From Cristatella mucedo (Eukaryota > Bryozoa > Phylactolaemata > Cristatellidae): a DNA stretch of 64,000 nt. The stretch spans positions 5,651,501-5,715,500 of the forward strand of contig WPIO01000020.1 of NCBI GenBank assembly GCA_009760855.2, read 5' to 3'. Below the pieces are notes generated by a model. That model did no database searches. It worked only from the letters and a program-made list of their open reading frames with translations, and was not told where the DNA came from. Position numbers and translations under genes: made by a program. This document shows positions 34,262-46,085 of this stretch, piece by piece (within the stretch, counting starts at the first letter, position 1; each line of letters starts with the position of its first letter).

Positions 34262-35172
34262 CGCTACCGGAGCACTTCTACAGCACCACCAAAGCACAAC
34301 AGTGCAGCCTAAGCAACAGCTAGCTGTTTCTCGCCGTAAGTTCTGGCTCTAGTACCTTGTCACTTGTCACAAACTGGTCTGTCTCTCTCTCCCCCTCTCA
34401 CTCACTCGCCCAAAATTCATTACACGTGTCAATGCGTCTGCTTCAGATATGCGGTGGGTTCATGCTTTACTACGCAGGCTAGAGACCTGCTAGCAGTCAC
34501 TAATTACTTCTTTATGCTGTCGTCCTCGGGCGTTCGTGCGTGACGACTGAGCAGAACGAACGGACAGCCTTTGCTTTAGGTCATACCCCTCGCTTCCTAT
34601 TCTAACGTGCACACTGGCTAATTCGCTTATCTGATATCCATCAGTGCTTAATCTTTCTGATGACCCCCTTACAACGAAAAAAGTTTAACTGACGAGCCTG
34701 CACATTACAGTTAACATTTTGATTTTCCTTAATGCTTCAATGGCTATAAACCAGTAGAAATGTCTATTCAACAAGCTTTCGATTCGATAATTGCAATTTT
34801 ATGTTTCATAGAACTGACTTACTCAAGATATCCAAAGCTGAAACTGCAAGCACATTAGGAAAATCCAAAGCCCTCATAACTGGTTTCGTTGAAATGACGG
34901 TACTGCCCCCGATCGTTGTACGAGTGGGCTGCGACGCTCAATGTGTTATGCGATCGGGATGTGCTGTTAGTGTTTGTTGTGACAGGGGAGTCTCGGGGCA
35001 CTCCGGTGGGCGAGAGTGGCGAAGAGAGTCGTGCTTCCCTCTGTTTAGCGCGAAATAAAATTCACTGTTGGTGTGAGTCTTCGGCTGGCGTTCGGTGCTG
35101 TGTACGACAAAGATCAAACTTTAACCTACTTTGGCCGCCACGGAGAATGTAAAGTTCAACCATTTGCGACAA
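34262..35172. repeat. Left arm of inverted duplication: flank, LTR-like segment and gag start
   Basis: This block matches the reverse complement of 45,160-46,085 along its whole length. Shared landmarks are caccaaagcacaacagtgca, gtcacttgtcaca, tgcctttgctt-like segments, agctttcgattcgataatt, then tgttagtgtttgttgtgaca and tgttggtgtgagtc. The last about 200 bp read as the end of an LTR, a primer-binding-like tggcg segment and the first codons of a retrotransposon gag, whose ATG here reads ACG. Similarity stops at about 35,172. Confidence 0.7.
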
Positions 35173-35841
35173 CCAAAATACAATAACCCTCTTTAGGACC
35201 GAGAAGACTTATTGATCAGATAATCATTCTTAAGCCCCCAATTTAATCGCACGATTGCGACTATATCTCCTCATACGGACATCACTGGCGTGGAGATGCA
35301 TTTCTAGGCAGACTGCACTTAGGTCTACGAGAGCTTCCGTCCATCCGGCCTTGTAACCTGGGTCTCAAAACCCTCACAAAGTATGAAAAGAGATGGAAAA
35401 GCGATGCTAAGTTGGGGTACATTCATCTGGTTTCTGTTATAAATTTCTTGCCAGAAAAAGAGCTTGCTGCTTTCCATAAAATGAACTCATCAGGATATGG
35501 ACATTATTCTGTTGTCTTGTCAATTATAGTAGGCTCATGAGGCAATAAGCCACTTGAGTGGAAGTTGCATAGGTAAACTTAGTCTAGAGTTGCCGTTTTA
35601 ATGGATTTGCTAACAACATTCTTTTGATCATGTTTCATTCAACCTTGCTATTTTAAAAAGGAACTAGAAGCCTATGACCATCACTAGCCTACTTAAATCC
35701 TGCTGATTACGAGTTTCAGAATGCAGACTCAAGATAACGCGATATCATTCTTTCGCCTCTAGGCATCTGAGCTCCAGAAGTCTTTGACTTAGCATGTTTG
35801 AAGCCGTTGAAGTTAAGTCAGGGAAAGATTACTAAGGAACC

Positions 35842-36075
35842 TTATTCATACAGCAGCAGAGCGGCCTGTGTAGTAACTACCCAGCGCCCAGAGGAGAAGA
35901 AATGTTGTTCTCTATACGGTCCCGATGCCTCGATCTGAATCGTGACGTTCATGCACTTTACTGGGGTCCAGAAGATAAGCAATATCCTTTGCAGAAAACT
36001 AGATTGGTGGCGTGGCAGTTTCACTTCAACACTATCAACTGAATGTAAGTATGCCCGCAAGCACTCTTCTTGCAG
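35842..36075 (-). pseudogene. Possible fragment of a fourth CUB-like receptor gene
   Basis: The minus-strand frame has a cysteine followed about 36 residues later by the second in TPVKCMNVTIQI, close to RPVTHACMIDISI at the second cysteine of receptor A domain 1 in both spacing and wording. Nothing resembling the rest of the receptor follows before a stop, and there is no ATG at the start of the frame (it opens with TTG). It could be a decayed paralog, an exon or a chance resemblance. Confidence 0.22.
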
Positions 36076-36486
36076 TGTCAATTTATACAAAGAAACAATG
36101 AAAAAACTATCAATCTAAGAACAGAAACTGTATCCATTATTTATAAGAAGCAACAGCTTTTTATTAAACCATTCGTGCCTTAACGGTCACGACTGCTTAG
36201 GTTCTATAAAAAATCCATAGTATTTCGTATTAATGTTTGGTAATAGCTACTTGTCTCCCATAAAAAATTACTCGTTAACTTTGCAATAATTCTGCGATTC
36301 TAGAAGAATAAGGTGTGGTACAAAATGTTATTTTTTCTAGTTATGGGTAAGCCTGGAATAGCTGCAGTAATTACCTAGAAGGATTTGACTGAGCAACTTA
36401 CAGCGAGCCAGTTTTGAACGATATTGCAACATGCTTTCCTACAAGAACAATACTCAAACAGCCTAGTTTTCTCGAACTAACTTTCC

Positions 36487-36690
36487 GAAGATTTAATAAA
36501 AAAAGTAATACAATTCGTTTGCATACCGCCATAAGAGTACTTAATTTTAATCCAGGCACTTAAAATATGCCTGTAGGGCTTGAGCCCACGGCCTTGGTTA
36601 TTTTTTGCATCAATCACCTATACCTCGGTCATCAAAGGCGAGCAGCTTAGCCCCTGATCCAAACCAGGTCGTCAACTGCATGTTTGTAAA
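36487..36690 (-). mobile_element. SINE-like repeat with LINE-type tail (copy 2)
   Basis: On the minus strand a B-box-like gggctcaagccc lies in a body related to the copy at 12.2-12.36 kb (shared gctgctcgcctttga and ccaaggc phrases). An aagtgcctggattaaaa and cggtatgcaaacg tail resembles the LINE ends in this window. Confidence 0.5.
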
Positions 36691-37684
36691 TGCCTCTTGG
36701 GCTTGGTAATTAATGCAATAGGAAATGCGTCAGTTTTTTAACAGAAGCGCATACATATTGTAGACTGATCACGGTATGATGACAGAAACCCCGAGTTCAC
36801 ATCACAGAAAGGGAGGAGCGGCCCAGGTAGCATACTACTTGTCACGTTAGTTTATTTCGTCTGATGAGCTCTGTAACTTTAGAGCGCCACAGCTATACTT
36901 AGTCAAACAGTGGGAGCAAAAATATACAAGGAAGAGCAAGCAATTAACTCACTATGCACGGATTTATGTGACATACATTATCAAATTTTGAATAGCTACA
37001 CTTTGGTAGGGATTTTAAAGGAAATCAATCATCGTTTAAAATTTCGGCATTATATGTGCATTTTCGAATATTAATTCGTGGAGTGAATACTATTTGGTTT
37101 GTCCACGCAGGTCAAGTCGTGTATGATGCTGCTCCAAGCAATGCTATGGTGTGTTGAGCCTATGCACGCTTCTCTACCGCTATAAAAGTGGACAGAACAT
37201 GGGTGCAATTTCAGGTTTCCAACTTTATGAGTTAAATACGGACAACATGAAATGCCAGTTCTTCCAAAAATATTATTCAGCTTAGATATGACCATCTATG
37301 ATCTGAATATAAGTTTCCTTGATATTTTCACACTTCTTTTCCTAATTTAGTTTAGGTCCAGAAATTCGTATCTTTCTAAAAAGTGACTCATATTTTGTTT
37401 AACTAGGTTTCTTAAATTATGTAGTCGTTCGCAAATGTTTTTGCACGTGGTTGATGGTCTGCACCACCTGCAGGGCTAGGTAGCAGCCTTAGTGTGGTAA
37501 ATGGTACATGCATTGCTACAGGGATGACTGTATACGTCAATTCTAACCTTCACGGCCGACCCAAATGGACAAGTCAAGAATAGCAAGCCGGTCCTGAAAT
37601 GTTCATTCCTGTCTATTATTTGATCGATTTTTGGTTGCTGTCAAGTTCTGGCTCTCCCTGTTTCAAGCTCAGCTAAGCAAAAAG

Positions 37685-37765
37685 CTATGTAATAATAATA
37701 AGAATAATGATAACACATTTGATAGATGTATGTATATACGTGGGTATATATATATATACATATAC

Positions 37766-37797
<32 letters not shown>

Positions 37798-37945
37798 ATA
37801 CGTATATACATACACATAGATACGTGTGTATGTGTATATATATGTAATGTTGTGTGTGCGTGCGCGCGTGCGTGTGTGTGTGTGTGCGTGCGTGCGTGTG
37901 TGTGTGTGTGTGTGCGCGTGTGCGTGTTTGTGTGTGTGTGCATAA
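37685..37945. repeat. (TA)n then (TG)n microsatellite after a minimal LINE tail
   Basis: A minimal antisense LINE tail (aataataataagaataatg, then a cacatttgatag stretch) at 37,685-37,735 is followed by TA-rich repeats at 37,745-37,800 and TG/CG-rich repeats at 37,848-37,942. The TG run mirrors the (CA)n run at 41,751-41,833 across the palindrome centre. Frames translated from it are low-complexity and not genes. Confidence 0.85.
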
Positions 37946-37964
37946 TATATACTGTACTGCTCCA

Positions 37965-38490
37965 ATACCGGGTTGCTTAGAAAGGGATAGTGCATCCAAA
38001 TTGATGAATACATTTGATTCTCTGGCTCTAGCCTACCTGTCAGACAACTGCACCGCTGGGCTAGGCATCGTAACTCCACTTCTCTGAATAAAATTGTTTA
38101 ACTAACCGTCATATGAACCTCATATCCTTTTAAGATAGTGCCTTTAGTTTGTATGCTCCTAAGACTTGGAGGTAACTCCCGACTGACGGAACAACGTCCC
38201 CTGACTTGACGACATGTAAAAAGAAGCTAACAACGCACCTTTATATCACTGCATTTAGTGGATTCTTGAGATTCGTTCTTTGTGTACTTATGCGTGCTGA
38301 CACTGTGCATCCTACCACTAACCATATTTGCATGCTGAGCTTGTGAATATTGTCTCTAACCATCTTATGCTTGTTGACATTGTGTATGCTCCCACTAACT
38401 ATTCGATCATACGTCCTTTGGAGCCCATGTAAAGTGCTTATAAAGAGATGATGTCCTCTGAGGGCACAATACAAACTTTTTATTGTTCTT
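37965..38490 (+). mobile_element. LINE family 1 subfamily, sense (left inner arm)
   Basis: Decayed sense copy with cctcatatccttttaagat, tatgctcctaagacttgg, gtgctgacactgtgcatcc and agtgcttataaagag. It shares the ggagc(c)catgtaaag and cattgtgtatgctcccac variants with the antisense copy at 40.97-41.7 kb, so the two are arms of the same inverted duplication. Confidence 0.75.
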
Positions 38491-38589
38491 AAGCACATGC
38501 ATGTCGTTTTCGAGTGGTTCAATTTTAAAATGCTGATGCAAATGTTTTATTAAATGAATCATGTCTTTATTTAAGACGATCACGAAAAT

Positions 38590-39290
38590 TGATGGTTAAG
38601 AATATATCACAGCCTTTTGGCGTTTAACTAGGAGAGTACAATAATTCCGTCATACATTTTCCTAATGTTATAGCCACCATCCTAGATTTTGTGTTCCATA
38701 TGCTCGTTTTTATCCATAGGCCCCATCAAGTTAAAAGAAAATGATGATTTTTAATGGGCAGTGGCCACTGCTAACTACTGCGACTTATATTTTTCGAGAA
38801 CGCTTCAGGGAAATAATGCCATGCAGGGAGTGTTTTTTTACGGCCTGCAGCTCTCAAGCAGCATTGATCGCGGGCTTCAAATCACCTGGCAACCAAAACC
38901 TCATCGACGGAGATGAAACTTAAGGATAAGTGCTACCTTACCTCTGCTGTGGAGCCACTCGGAAAATCTTTCTTTCCTCAAGCTCCATTCCTCATGATTT
39001 TATGGTCAGCCCCTTCAAGACCACTAGTATCTGAGTCGCCCCTTGTACGAATCTAATGAATCCTTAAATCCCGAGGAAATGTGCTCCAAAAATCCGTCTG
39101 CACAGAATGTCACACAGATATTATATTTAAAAAGTTTCTTTTAAGTCAGCACACTGCTAAAAGGCCGACTTAAGAGAGTCGTTTATATTCACGGCCAGTC
39201 CAGCCGGTCACGGCTTTGCACAGGGTTGTGTGACCGCACGGTCTGCGTATTTCTTTCCTGCCTTTCGCACAATAGACAAACATGCACACA
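38590..39290. repeat. Left core arm of the palindrome
   Basis: Matches the reverse complement of 40,205-40,880. Landmarks are tctcaagcagcattgatc, gatgaaacttaaggataa, tcatgattttatggtcag, gtgctccaaaaatcc and ttaagagagtcgtttatat. No reading frame is conserved convincingly between the arms, though a short frame with SQAALIAGFK is shared with the right arm. Confidence 0.75.
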
Positions 39291-40204
39291 GGAATAGTAT
39301 TCACTCTGGAAGTGACAGCAAAGTATCAAAAAATAGGACCCACTGATCTAATGCGGGTCCAATGTTCGAGTCTTTATTAATATGGGAAAGTCCATTGATT
39401 ATGAGCCCTATGGAGCGAATCAAGCCGTAAATAAACTGTCGGACTCCTAAGTGGGTCACCGAGGACAATGAGCACCAATGACTTGCATGCAGCCCTATTT
39501 AAGTTATGTATCGCTATTACACCGATGAAGGGTTCAAAGTAAAAAAATGTGCGAATGCAGGTGACGTTTTAAGATTCCCATCAGCAATACTTGTCCGGAC
39601 TTTGTACTGGGTGATACTGAATAGGTGCGATATCTAATCTTGCAATTAAATTAAATAATCTGGGCAACCTCTGCAATTCCTCTAACGTCTGTCCTTTTAA
39701 TAACTCAAAGACTTACCTTGCTGCTAAAAAAAACCTAAAAGTATATACTGGGTAAAGCACAGCCTTGAACGCTATTTTAATAAGTCTGGGGGGGACAACA
39801 ATCTAGTCAAGCTCAAAACCTATGTCCGTGTCTGCACTTGAGTACTTGAAAACAATCGCACTAGTCGGTTTGCGAAAAACGTCTGTGAACTACTTTCTTG
39901 ATAGTGACGAGCGATCTCACTACCGGGTATTAACTGTTTAACTGTGAGGCCAATATGTTTTCTTCTTCATTGCTGAGAAAAACTCATTCGTGCTATTATA
40001 ATGCCACAGCCACCTATTGCAAGCATTGAGTCACCTCCTAAAACATCGCTTTGAAGGTTTCAGCGGAAACTGTGGTAGCCATACTTAATGTGATCAAAAT
40101 CAGCCATCACCCAATCGACACTGGAACCTTGAGGAGTAGCTGGACCCTAGGCGTCCACGTCATCCTGATTGCTCTGCTATGTTAACATTGCTCAGTATGA
40201 ATAA
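39291..40204. other. Spacer at the palindrome centre
   Basis: About 0.9 kb of AT-rich single-copy-looking sequence between the core arms. No gene recognised. Confidence 0.5.
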
Positions 40205-40880
40205 AGGTTTTGCTATTTTGCTAAAGACAAGGAATAAATACGTAGTGCGGTCGCATCATCCTGTGTAAAGTCGTGACTGTCAGGGCTGATGGTAAATATA
40301 AACGACTCTCTTAACTCGGACTTTTAGGAGCGTGCTGACTCAAAACACATGTAAAAAATATAACGCCTGTGTGAGATTTTGTGCTGAGGGATTGCTGGAG
40401 CACATTTTCTAAGGAGGTAAAGAGTCATGAGACATGTACAAGGAGCGACTCAGAAACTAGTAGTCTTGAAGAGACTGACCATAGAACCATGAGAAATGGA
40501 GCTGAGGAGAGAAAGATATCCGAATGGCTCTACAGCAGAAATGATGTAGTATTTATCCGTAAGTTTCATCCCTGGCTAGAAGGTTGGGAATGCAAAGTCA
40601 TTTAAAGCCAATGATCAATGCTGCTTGAGAATCGCAGGCTATGGAAGACATTCGGAGCATTGTATTTTTTCCCTGAGGTATTGTTGACAAATATGTGTCA
40701 GAATATTTATCTGTGGTCATTGCCCCTAGTAAAGCATCATTGTTGTTCAACCGATGCCGCCTAAGGAGGAAAGCGAGCATGTGGGACACAAAAGCCAGGA
40801 TCGCGCCTACAAAATTAGGACCCTTTAGTACGAAATTGTTGTACTGTTCTAGTGAAACAAAAAAAGATTTGACGTCTTCT
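40205..40880. repeat. Right core arm of the palindrome
   Basis: Inverted counterpart of 38,590-39,290, estimated by eye at around four bases in five identical, with small indels. Its minus-strand frame 40,598-40,789 ends in a SQAALIIGFK segment similar to the left arm. Confidence 0.75.
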
Positions 40881-40969
40881 TAGCCACGAATTCACATGGG
40901 GGCTCCGTCTTCAGTGATAACTTACAGAAACACTTTTTAAATTGAACCATTCAAAAAATGACATAACAA

Positions 40970-41735
40970 TATATTATAATATTAATATTTTATTATTGCG
41001 GCCTCAGAGAGCTTAATCACTTTCTATACACTTTACATAGGCTCCAAAGGACGTATGATCGAATAGTTAGTGGGAGCATACACAATGTCAACAAGCATAA
41101 GATGGTTAGAGACAATATTCACAAGCTCAGCATGCAAATATGGTTATTGGCAGCATACACAGTGTCAGCACGCGTAAGTACACAAAGGACAAATCATAGG
41201 GATCCACTAAATGCAGTGATACATATGTGCGTTTTGACTTTTTTTTCAGACTTCGTCAAGTCAGGGAATGTCGTGACGTTAGTCGGGAGTTAGCTCCAGG
41301 CTTTAGGAGTATGCGAACTAAAGGCACGGTCGCCAAAGACTAAGAAGCTCATAGGAGCTGTAGCTAAACCAACAGAATCAGAGAAGTGGGTCGTACAATG
41401 CCAATCATGGTGGGCTAGGAGTTCTGGTAGGTATGCTAAAGTCAGAGAATTACGGGACCTAAAAGTGAACGACAGAACCTTGAAGTCGATGCAATGGTTG
41501 AGTGGGAGCCAGTGTAGGTCAGTGAGAAGTGGTGCGGCGTGGCAACTTTGACACTTACGACTGACAAGCCTAGCTGAAGAGTTTTGCACCAACTTAAGCG
41601 CCTGATTGCACAGGCCGATATAGCCAGCAAGCAGTGAGTTACAGAAGTCAAAACGGGATATCAAAAATTCATGGGCCAATTTAAATGTGACATCCGCGTC
41701 TACGAAAGCCCAAATTTTAACAACTTAATATAGAC
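40970..41735 (-). mobile_element. LINE family 1 subfamily, antisense (right inner arm)
   Basis: The frame 41,290-41,679 encodes LHWLPLNHCIDFKVLSFTF and other C-terminal LINE segments. It is more complete than its inverted partner at 37.97-38.49 kb. Confidence 0.85.
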
Positions 41736-41749
41736 TATGCATATATATG

Positions 41750-41750
<1 letters not shown>

Positions 41751-41833
<83 letters not shown>
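41751..41833. repeat. (CA)n microsatellite
   Basis: About 41 uninterrupted CA units, lying immediately outside the right inner LINE arm. It mirrors the TG repeat of the left arm. Confidence 0.98.
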
Positions 41834-41840
<7 letters not shown>

Positions 41841-41929
41841 CACACGGATAGGCTTAGAATAAGCTTGTCGCCTTCGAAAAGCGATCGAAGTCATGAATGC
41901 ATAGTGGCCGAGTCAGTAGACCAATCGAT

Positions 41930-44900
41930 CTTGTGCAGGCCCTAGACCAGGGCTAGGTTTAGGCCCTTTATGACAGCCTCAATCTCGGCCAAATTTATGT
42001 GTGCTACATCATCGGGCTTTCTAAGCTACGAGGCGTCCTCAACAGTCTGCCCTCCAACTCGCATGCAGGCGCCTATCGCTAAGTTGCTAGCTTCAAACCC
42101 TACCTGTCTGCAGGGTGACGACTGTTCACTCCCCAATCCAAACATAGGACCATCTTTTAGCACACGCCGACTGATCTCTTGTGCCATCCGATTTACGTCC
42201 CCTGTAACCTCGGCATCACACGAAAGATTTTTTGTGTTCTCTTTACGTAGATGTAGGACGGTTGAAGTCATTCGGCAAAGGGAAAATGCCTGTCAACTGT
42301 CCCAACCGCAAGTAAAACTAAATCCGGTCTCGAGCTGAGGTAGCGGCTCAACATCACCACCTCTGCTCCAATTAAACTCCCTTTCATAGTCATTAGTGCG
42401 GTGACCTAGCACGTCACCCCGACCAATTTCTCCGGGGGGGGGGGGGCTTAGCTTCTAGCCCGAACCGTCGAACGGGAGAGATAACACGTTCATTCGTGAT
42501 GCTGTGATTGTTGGCGATTATATTGCCAACGTACGAATCAGTGCTTTCGTTCACCCGTGGGTCGATAGAAGGAACCTTATTTAAAACAACGGCCTTTAAG
42601 TAGGCGCCATGTTTAATTCAAAGCCTAGTGGCGTATGACAGTATCATCTTCCCTGGTAGGCGACAAATTGATATTTCTACATGTTACATGTTCGGCATGA
42701 AGCTGTAAATACGCTTTGCGAAGGTCGATAGTGCTGACGTTACTTCTCACGTGGCACCATGCCCAAAGTTTCTCGTCGAATACATCGCCGTTGGCAGTGT
42801 GGCTGGAGACGTATCGAATCAGCTCGCAGTAGTCTAAAATGGGCTGGACGTTGTCTTTACTAACTTGAACCACTGCCATTAGCGGCACGAGGCCTTCACA
42901 CTCCCGTGGTAAATCTTCAGCCAGCCTCTTTAGATCCACTGTTGGATCTTCGTATCGTGGCCGGTCCGAAAGTTGGCATGCACGTGGCAGGCTTCCGCTC
43001 GGTTCACCAAGGTGGGAGGAGTAACGCCGTCGGCCCAAATGCCACTTTAGGACCGATTTTTGCCTAGCCGACATTCGATCCTGGATGTAGGAAAACTTCT
43101 TGAAACTAGATGACGATAATATCAAACTGCTGTTCAGGACACCCTAAGCATGTGGCTAAATTAAAAGGCTTTGCTCTTCTAATAGGCGATGCTGTTGTGC
43201 AACAATCCCCACGTGCTCAAAATTTGGGCGTCGTTTTCGACAGCTGCCTCAATTTTAAAAGCTTCATTCAGAAGACTGCTTCTACAGCTAGCCATCACGT
43301 CCGATCCTTATCCAAGAATAGGAGCTGTCTTCCATAGTGGCTAGTAAAAAATTTAACTAGCTCCTTAGTTCTGTCTCGGCTTGATTATTGCCAATTCCCT
43401 TTTGACTGGGCTACCATAGAAAGCAGCTAGGCCACTGCAGCTGACTGCGACTATGGCTGGAAGGCTAGTTTTCAAGTCAAATAAGTTTGAGCACGTGTCT
43501 CCTTTGCTAAAAGAGCTAGGATGGATGCCGGTTGAGCAACGGATACTGAGCAAAGTTCTTATGCTGACCCACAAGGCCCGCCACGGATTGGCTCCTTCGT
43601 ACCTAGCTGACCTGCTGTACCAGTTTCAGCCTCTTCGTGCCCTCAGGTTCCGTGTGGACAATAAATTAGCTGTTCCATGCCTCTGCTTAAAGACCATTGG
43701 CAACAGAAACTTTTGCTCTGCAGGTCCTAGACTGTGGAACTCGCTTCCATAATTCTAAAGCAACGACAACTACTCTCCTGCTGCCGACTGTGGCTCTTCC
43801 TTTTCAGCGGTCCTGAAATGCTACTTCCATGCTACTCACCACCTTGATTGCTCTCCTGACTCTTCTATGCTTCCCACTTTCTTTTTGTTGCGTGAGACGA
43901 AGTCTGTTGGCTACCGAAAGCTTACCGAAAGCCGCTTAGGCTGTGAGTGAGCTATACAAAACTCTACTTTGTAACAACCACATAGTCTATGAATTTGTGG
44001 AGTTACAGACGGAGATACATTACATTACATTACATTACATGACATTACATGACATTACATTTTCCGTCACGGTACACCGCCGAAAAGTATCTATCGGAAA
44101 CACTGATGTCGTTCGACAGTGCCCCGATTTCGCTACCCCGCCCATTGAAGATTGCTGAAACACCTTCAGGGCCTATCCCCACGCCTCCCAGTTGCCACAC
44201 AGCATCCATGCCAAGGAGCGTATCATAACCCGGTACGATCTTGGACGCCAGGCAGTCCAGCTCTATTGCGATGCACTGCATAGAGCACATCATATGGTCA
44301 TGCCCAATGGCAACGAGCAGTTGCTCCCTTAAACCTAATTACAGGTTCGTTAACCGGATAAGGCTTTGCCGAGGTAGAGTGCAGCACTGCTGATTTAGTC
44401 GCAATCGACCGATAGCAGCCAGTATCAGCCCTCATAAAACGATTGCCGTTGCGAACGTTTATCGTTGGTAGTCAAGGCAGGGGCATGCGTCGGCGCTATA
44501 AGCATGGGCTTCCCCCTATCCGTTTTTTTGCCGCACATCGGTGCGACGCTCCCGACATGCCGCTGCAAGGTTCGGGTCGTCACCGCATACAAAAAAAAGC
44601 CTTCGCTACCTTTGCAAAGAACTCAGGAGCCACTAATGTACCCTTCCATTTTTCAGGCGAAACAAAAACGTTTTCTTGGAGCCGGGCAAGTGCCTCTAGC
44701 TCCCAGAGCCCCAGCTGCAGCCACGTAGCTCGGCTCCTGGCAACTTATGACACATGCCTCACGTTGCTGCTTGCGAGTGTTCTCAGGAATCCCGGTGACG
44801 AAAGCACATTTTAGCAAGTCATCCTTGGCAGCCACGCTCACCAGTCCTGCCAGCCAGGCCAAAATCGACTAAATCGACGTGTAAGTCCACTGGTTCCCGA

Positions 44901-45390
44901 GCTTGGAGCCGCCGTGTCATGAGCTGCCCAACCACTTTAAATTAATCCCCTGAAAATGCAGCCAGGAGAGCTTCTTTTACCATAGTGTAATCTTTCTTCG
45001 CAGTCTCTCTCTCTTTCTTTTCTTTGTTTTTGGTATTCGGCGAATGCTCCCCCGGTTAGAAAGAAGGGTAGGAATAATTTATGGTGGTCGACAACGACAA
45101 TCTTAAATCTCTGACACCAAATCAAACATTTCAACCTAGCCCACAAACTCTTTGCTGCCGTCAAATTGAGCGACGATCTGGTTGAATCTTACGTTCTCCA
45201 TGGCCGCTGAGGTAGCTTGTATTTGATATTCGTCGTAAACCGGGCGTTGCGCCAGCCGACGACTCACACCAACAGTTTATTTCACAGCGAACGGAGTAGG
45301 GAGGAGCACGATTCTCCTTGCCCCTCTCACCCATTGGAGTGCCACGAGACTCCACTGTCACAACAAACACTAACAGCACATCTCGACCGT
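41930..45390 (-). mobile_element. LTR retrotransposon body (gag-protease-RT-RNase H), broken
   Basis: The element reads on the minus strand. An LTR-like end (about 45,265-45,390) precedes a primer-binding-like tggcgcaacgc and a gag start at 45,201. Gag pieces follow (FFLTGGAFAEYQKQ; DDLLKCAFVTGIPE; zinc-knuckle-like remnants near 44.65 kb). A protease-end segment with YDTLLGMDAVWQLGGVGI lies near 44.2 kb. Reverse transcriptase appears at 42.63-43.03 kb (PILDYCELIRYVSSH, TIDLRKAYLQLH) and RNase H at 41.95-42.27 kb (AHINLAEIEAVIKGL). Stops and frameshifts break all of it. A LINE interrupts it between protease and reverse transcriptase. The integrase and far LTR are not seen. Order and motifs suggest a Gypsy-like element; the clade is uncertain. 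Confidence 0.75.
43060..44070 (+). mobile_element. LINE family 2, sense, inserted into the LTR retrotransposon
   Basis: A 5'-truncated sense copy starting near gccgacattcgatcctgg. It encodes a KLKGFALLIGD stretch, NLGVVFDSCLNF, LGWMPVEQRILSKVL, HGLAPSYLADLL and GPRLWNSLP, in two frames. It ends with tttgtggagttacagacgg and a run of ACATT/ACATG units at 44,020-44,075. It is the reference copy for family 2 in this window. It splits the retrotransposon pol region, so it inserted later. Confidence 0.88.
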
Positions 45391-45912
45391 ATATCAGATG
45401 GAGTATCACGTACAACGATCAGGCGAACTGCCGTCGTTTCAATGAAACCACAGTAATAAGGGCTTTGGATGTTACTAATGTACTCGCAGTTTCAATAACC
45501 GATATCTTGAGTAAGTCAATTATAGGAAAAATAAATTGCAATTATCGAATCGAAAGCTCGTTGAATAGACAGTTCTACTGATTTATAGCTATTGAAGTAT
45601 TAAGGAAAATAAAAATGCAGACTGTGATATGCAGGCACATTAGTTGAACTTGTTTCGTTGTAAGGGGTCATCGGAAAGGACAAGCACTGACGGATTTTAG
45701 GGAAGCGAATTAGCCAGTTATAATAGGCAGCGACAGGTAGGACCTTAAGCAAAGGCCATCCGTTCGTTCCGCTCCGTCGACTCCCACGAACGGCCGGGAC
45801 TGACAGCTTAAATGAGTGTTAAGTGACGGCTAGCAAGGTAGCCTGTGCGGTTAAGCATGCACCAAACACATACGGGAAACGAACCCATTGACAAGCGTAA
45901 TGGATTTTTCGT

Positions 45913-45964
<52 letters not shown>

Positions 45965-46085
45965 AACAGACCTGCTTGTGACAAGTGACAATGCACCCAA
46001 GCCAGCCCTTATGGCGAGAAAAAGCTAGCTGTAGCTGAGGCTGCACTGTTGTGCTTTGGTGGCTAACTGTCTCATCGGTAGCCCA
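45160..46085. repeat. Right arm of inverted duplication: gag start, LTR-like segment and flank
   Basis: Reverse complement of 34,262-35,172. Here the gag start codon is intact and the retrotransposon continues beyond. The simple TC tract of the left arm (near 34,390) corresponds to an expanded (GA)n run at 45,916-45,960. Confidence 0.7.
45916..45960. repeat. (GA)n microsatellite
   Basis: About 22 GA units. It is expanded relative to the short interrupted tract in the left arm. Confidence 0.97.

Larger units (their letters stand above)
35175..37680. other. AT-rich segment present only in the left arm
   Basis: It replaces the position where the right arm holds the body of an LTR retrotransposon. 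Apart from the fragment at 35,842-36,075 and a SINE-like repeat at 36.5-36.7 kb nothing is recognised. Confidence 0.4.

Noticed and set aside
37641-38087. Frames of 77-136 codons on both strands
   Set aside because: They are translations of TA and TG microsatellites (His-Thr, Tyr-Ile or Cys-Val repeats).
41700-41894. A Cys-Val repeat frame
   Set aside because: It is the translated (CA)n microsatellite.
42625-43125. A single 166-codon protein
   Set aside because: It is a chimera: the first part is the antisense of the family 2 LINE and the rest is reverse transcriptase of the LTR retrotransposon.
44020-44075. A CRISPR-like or telomeric array from the repeated ACATT units
   Set aside because: It is the short simple-repeat tail of the family 2 LINE, also present at 52.66-52.68 kb at the same place in the element.
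34008-45390. Treating the LTR-like segments at 34.96-35.09 and 45.27-45.39 kb as the two ends of one retrotransposon
   Set aside because: They are in opposite orientation, whereas the LTRs of one element must be direct repeats. They are mirrored arm sequences instead.
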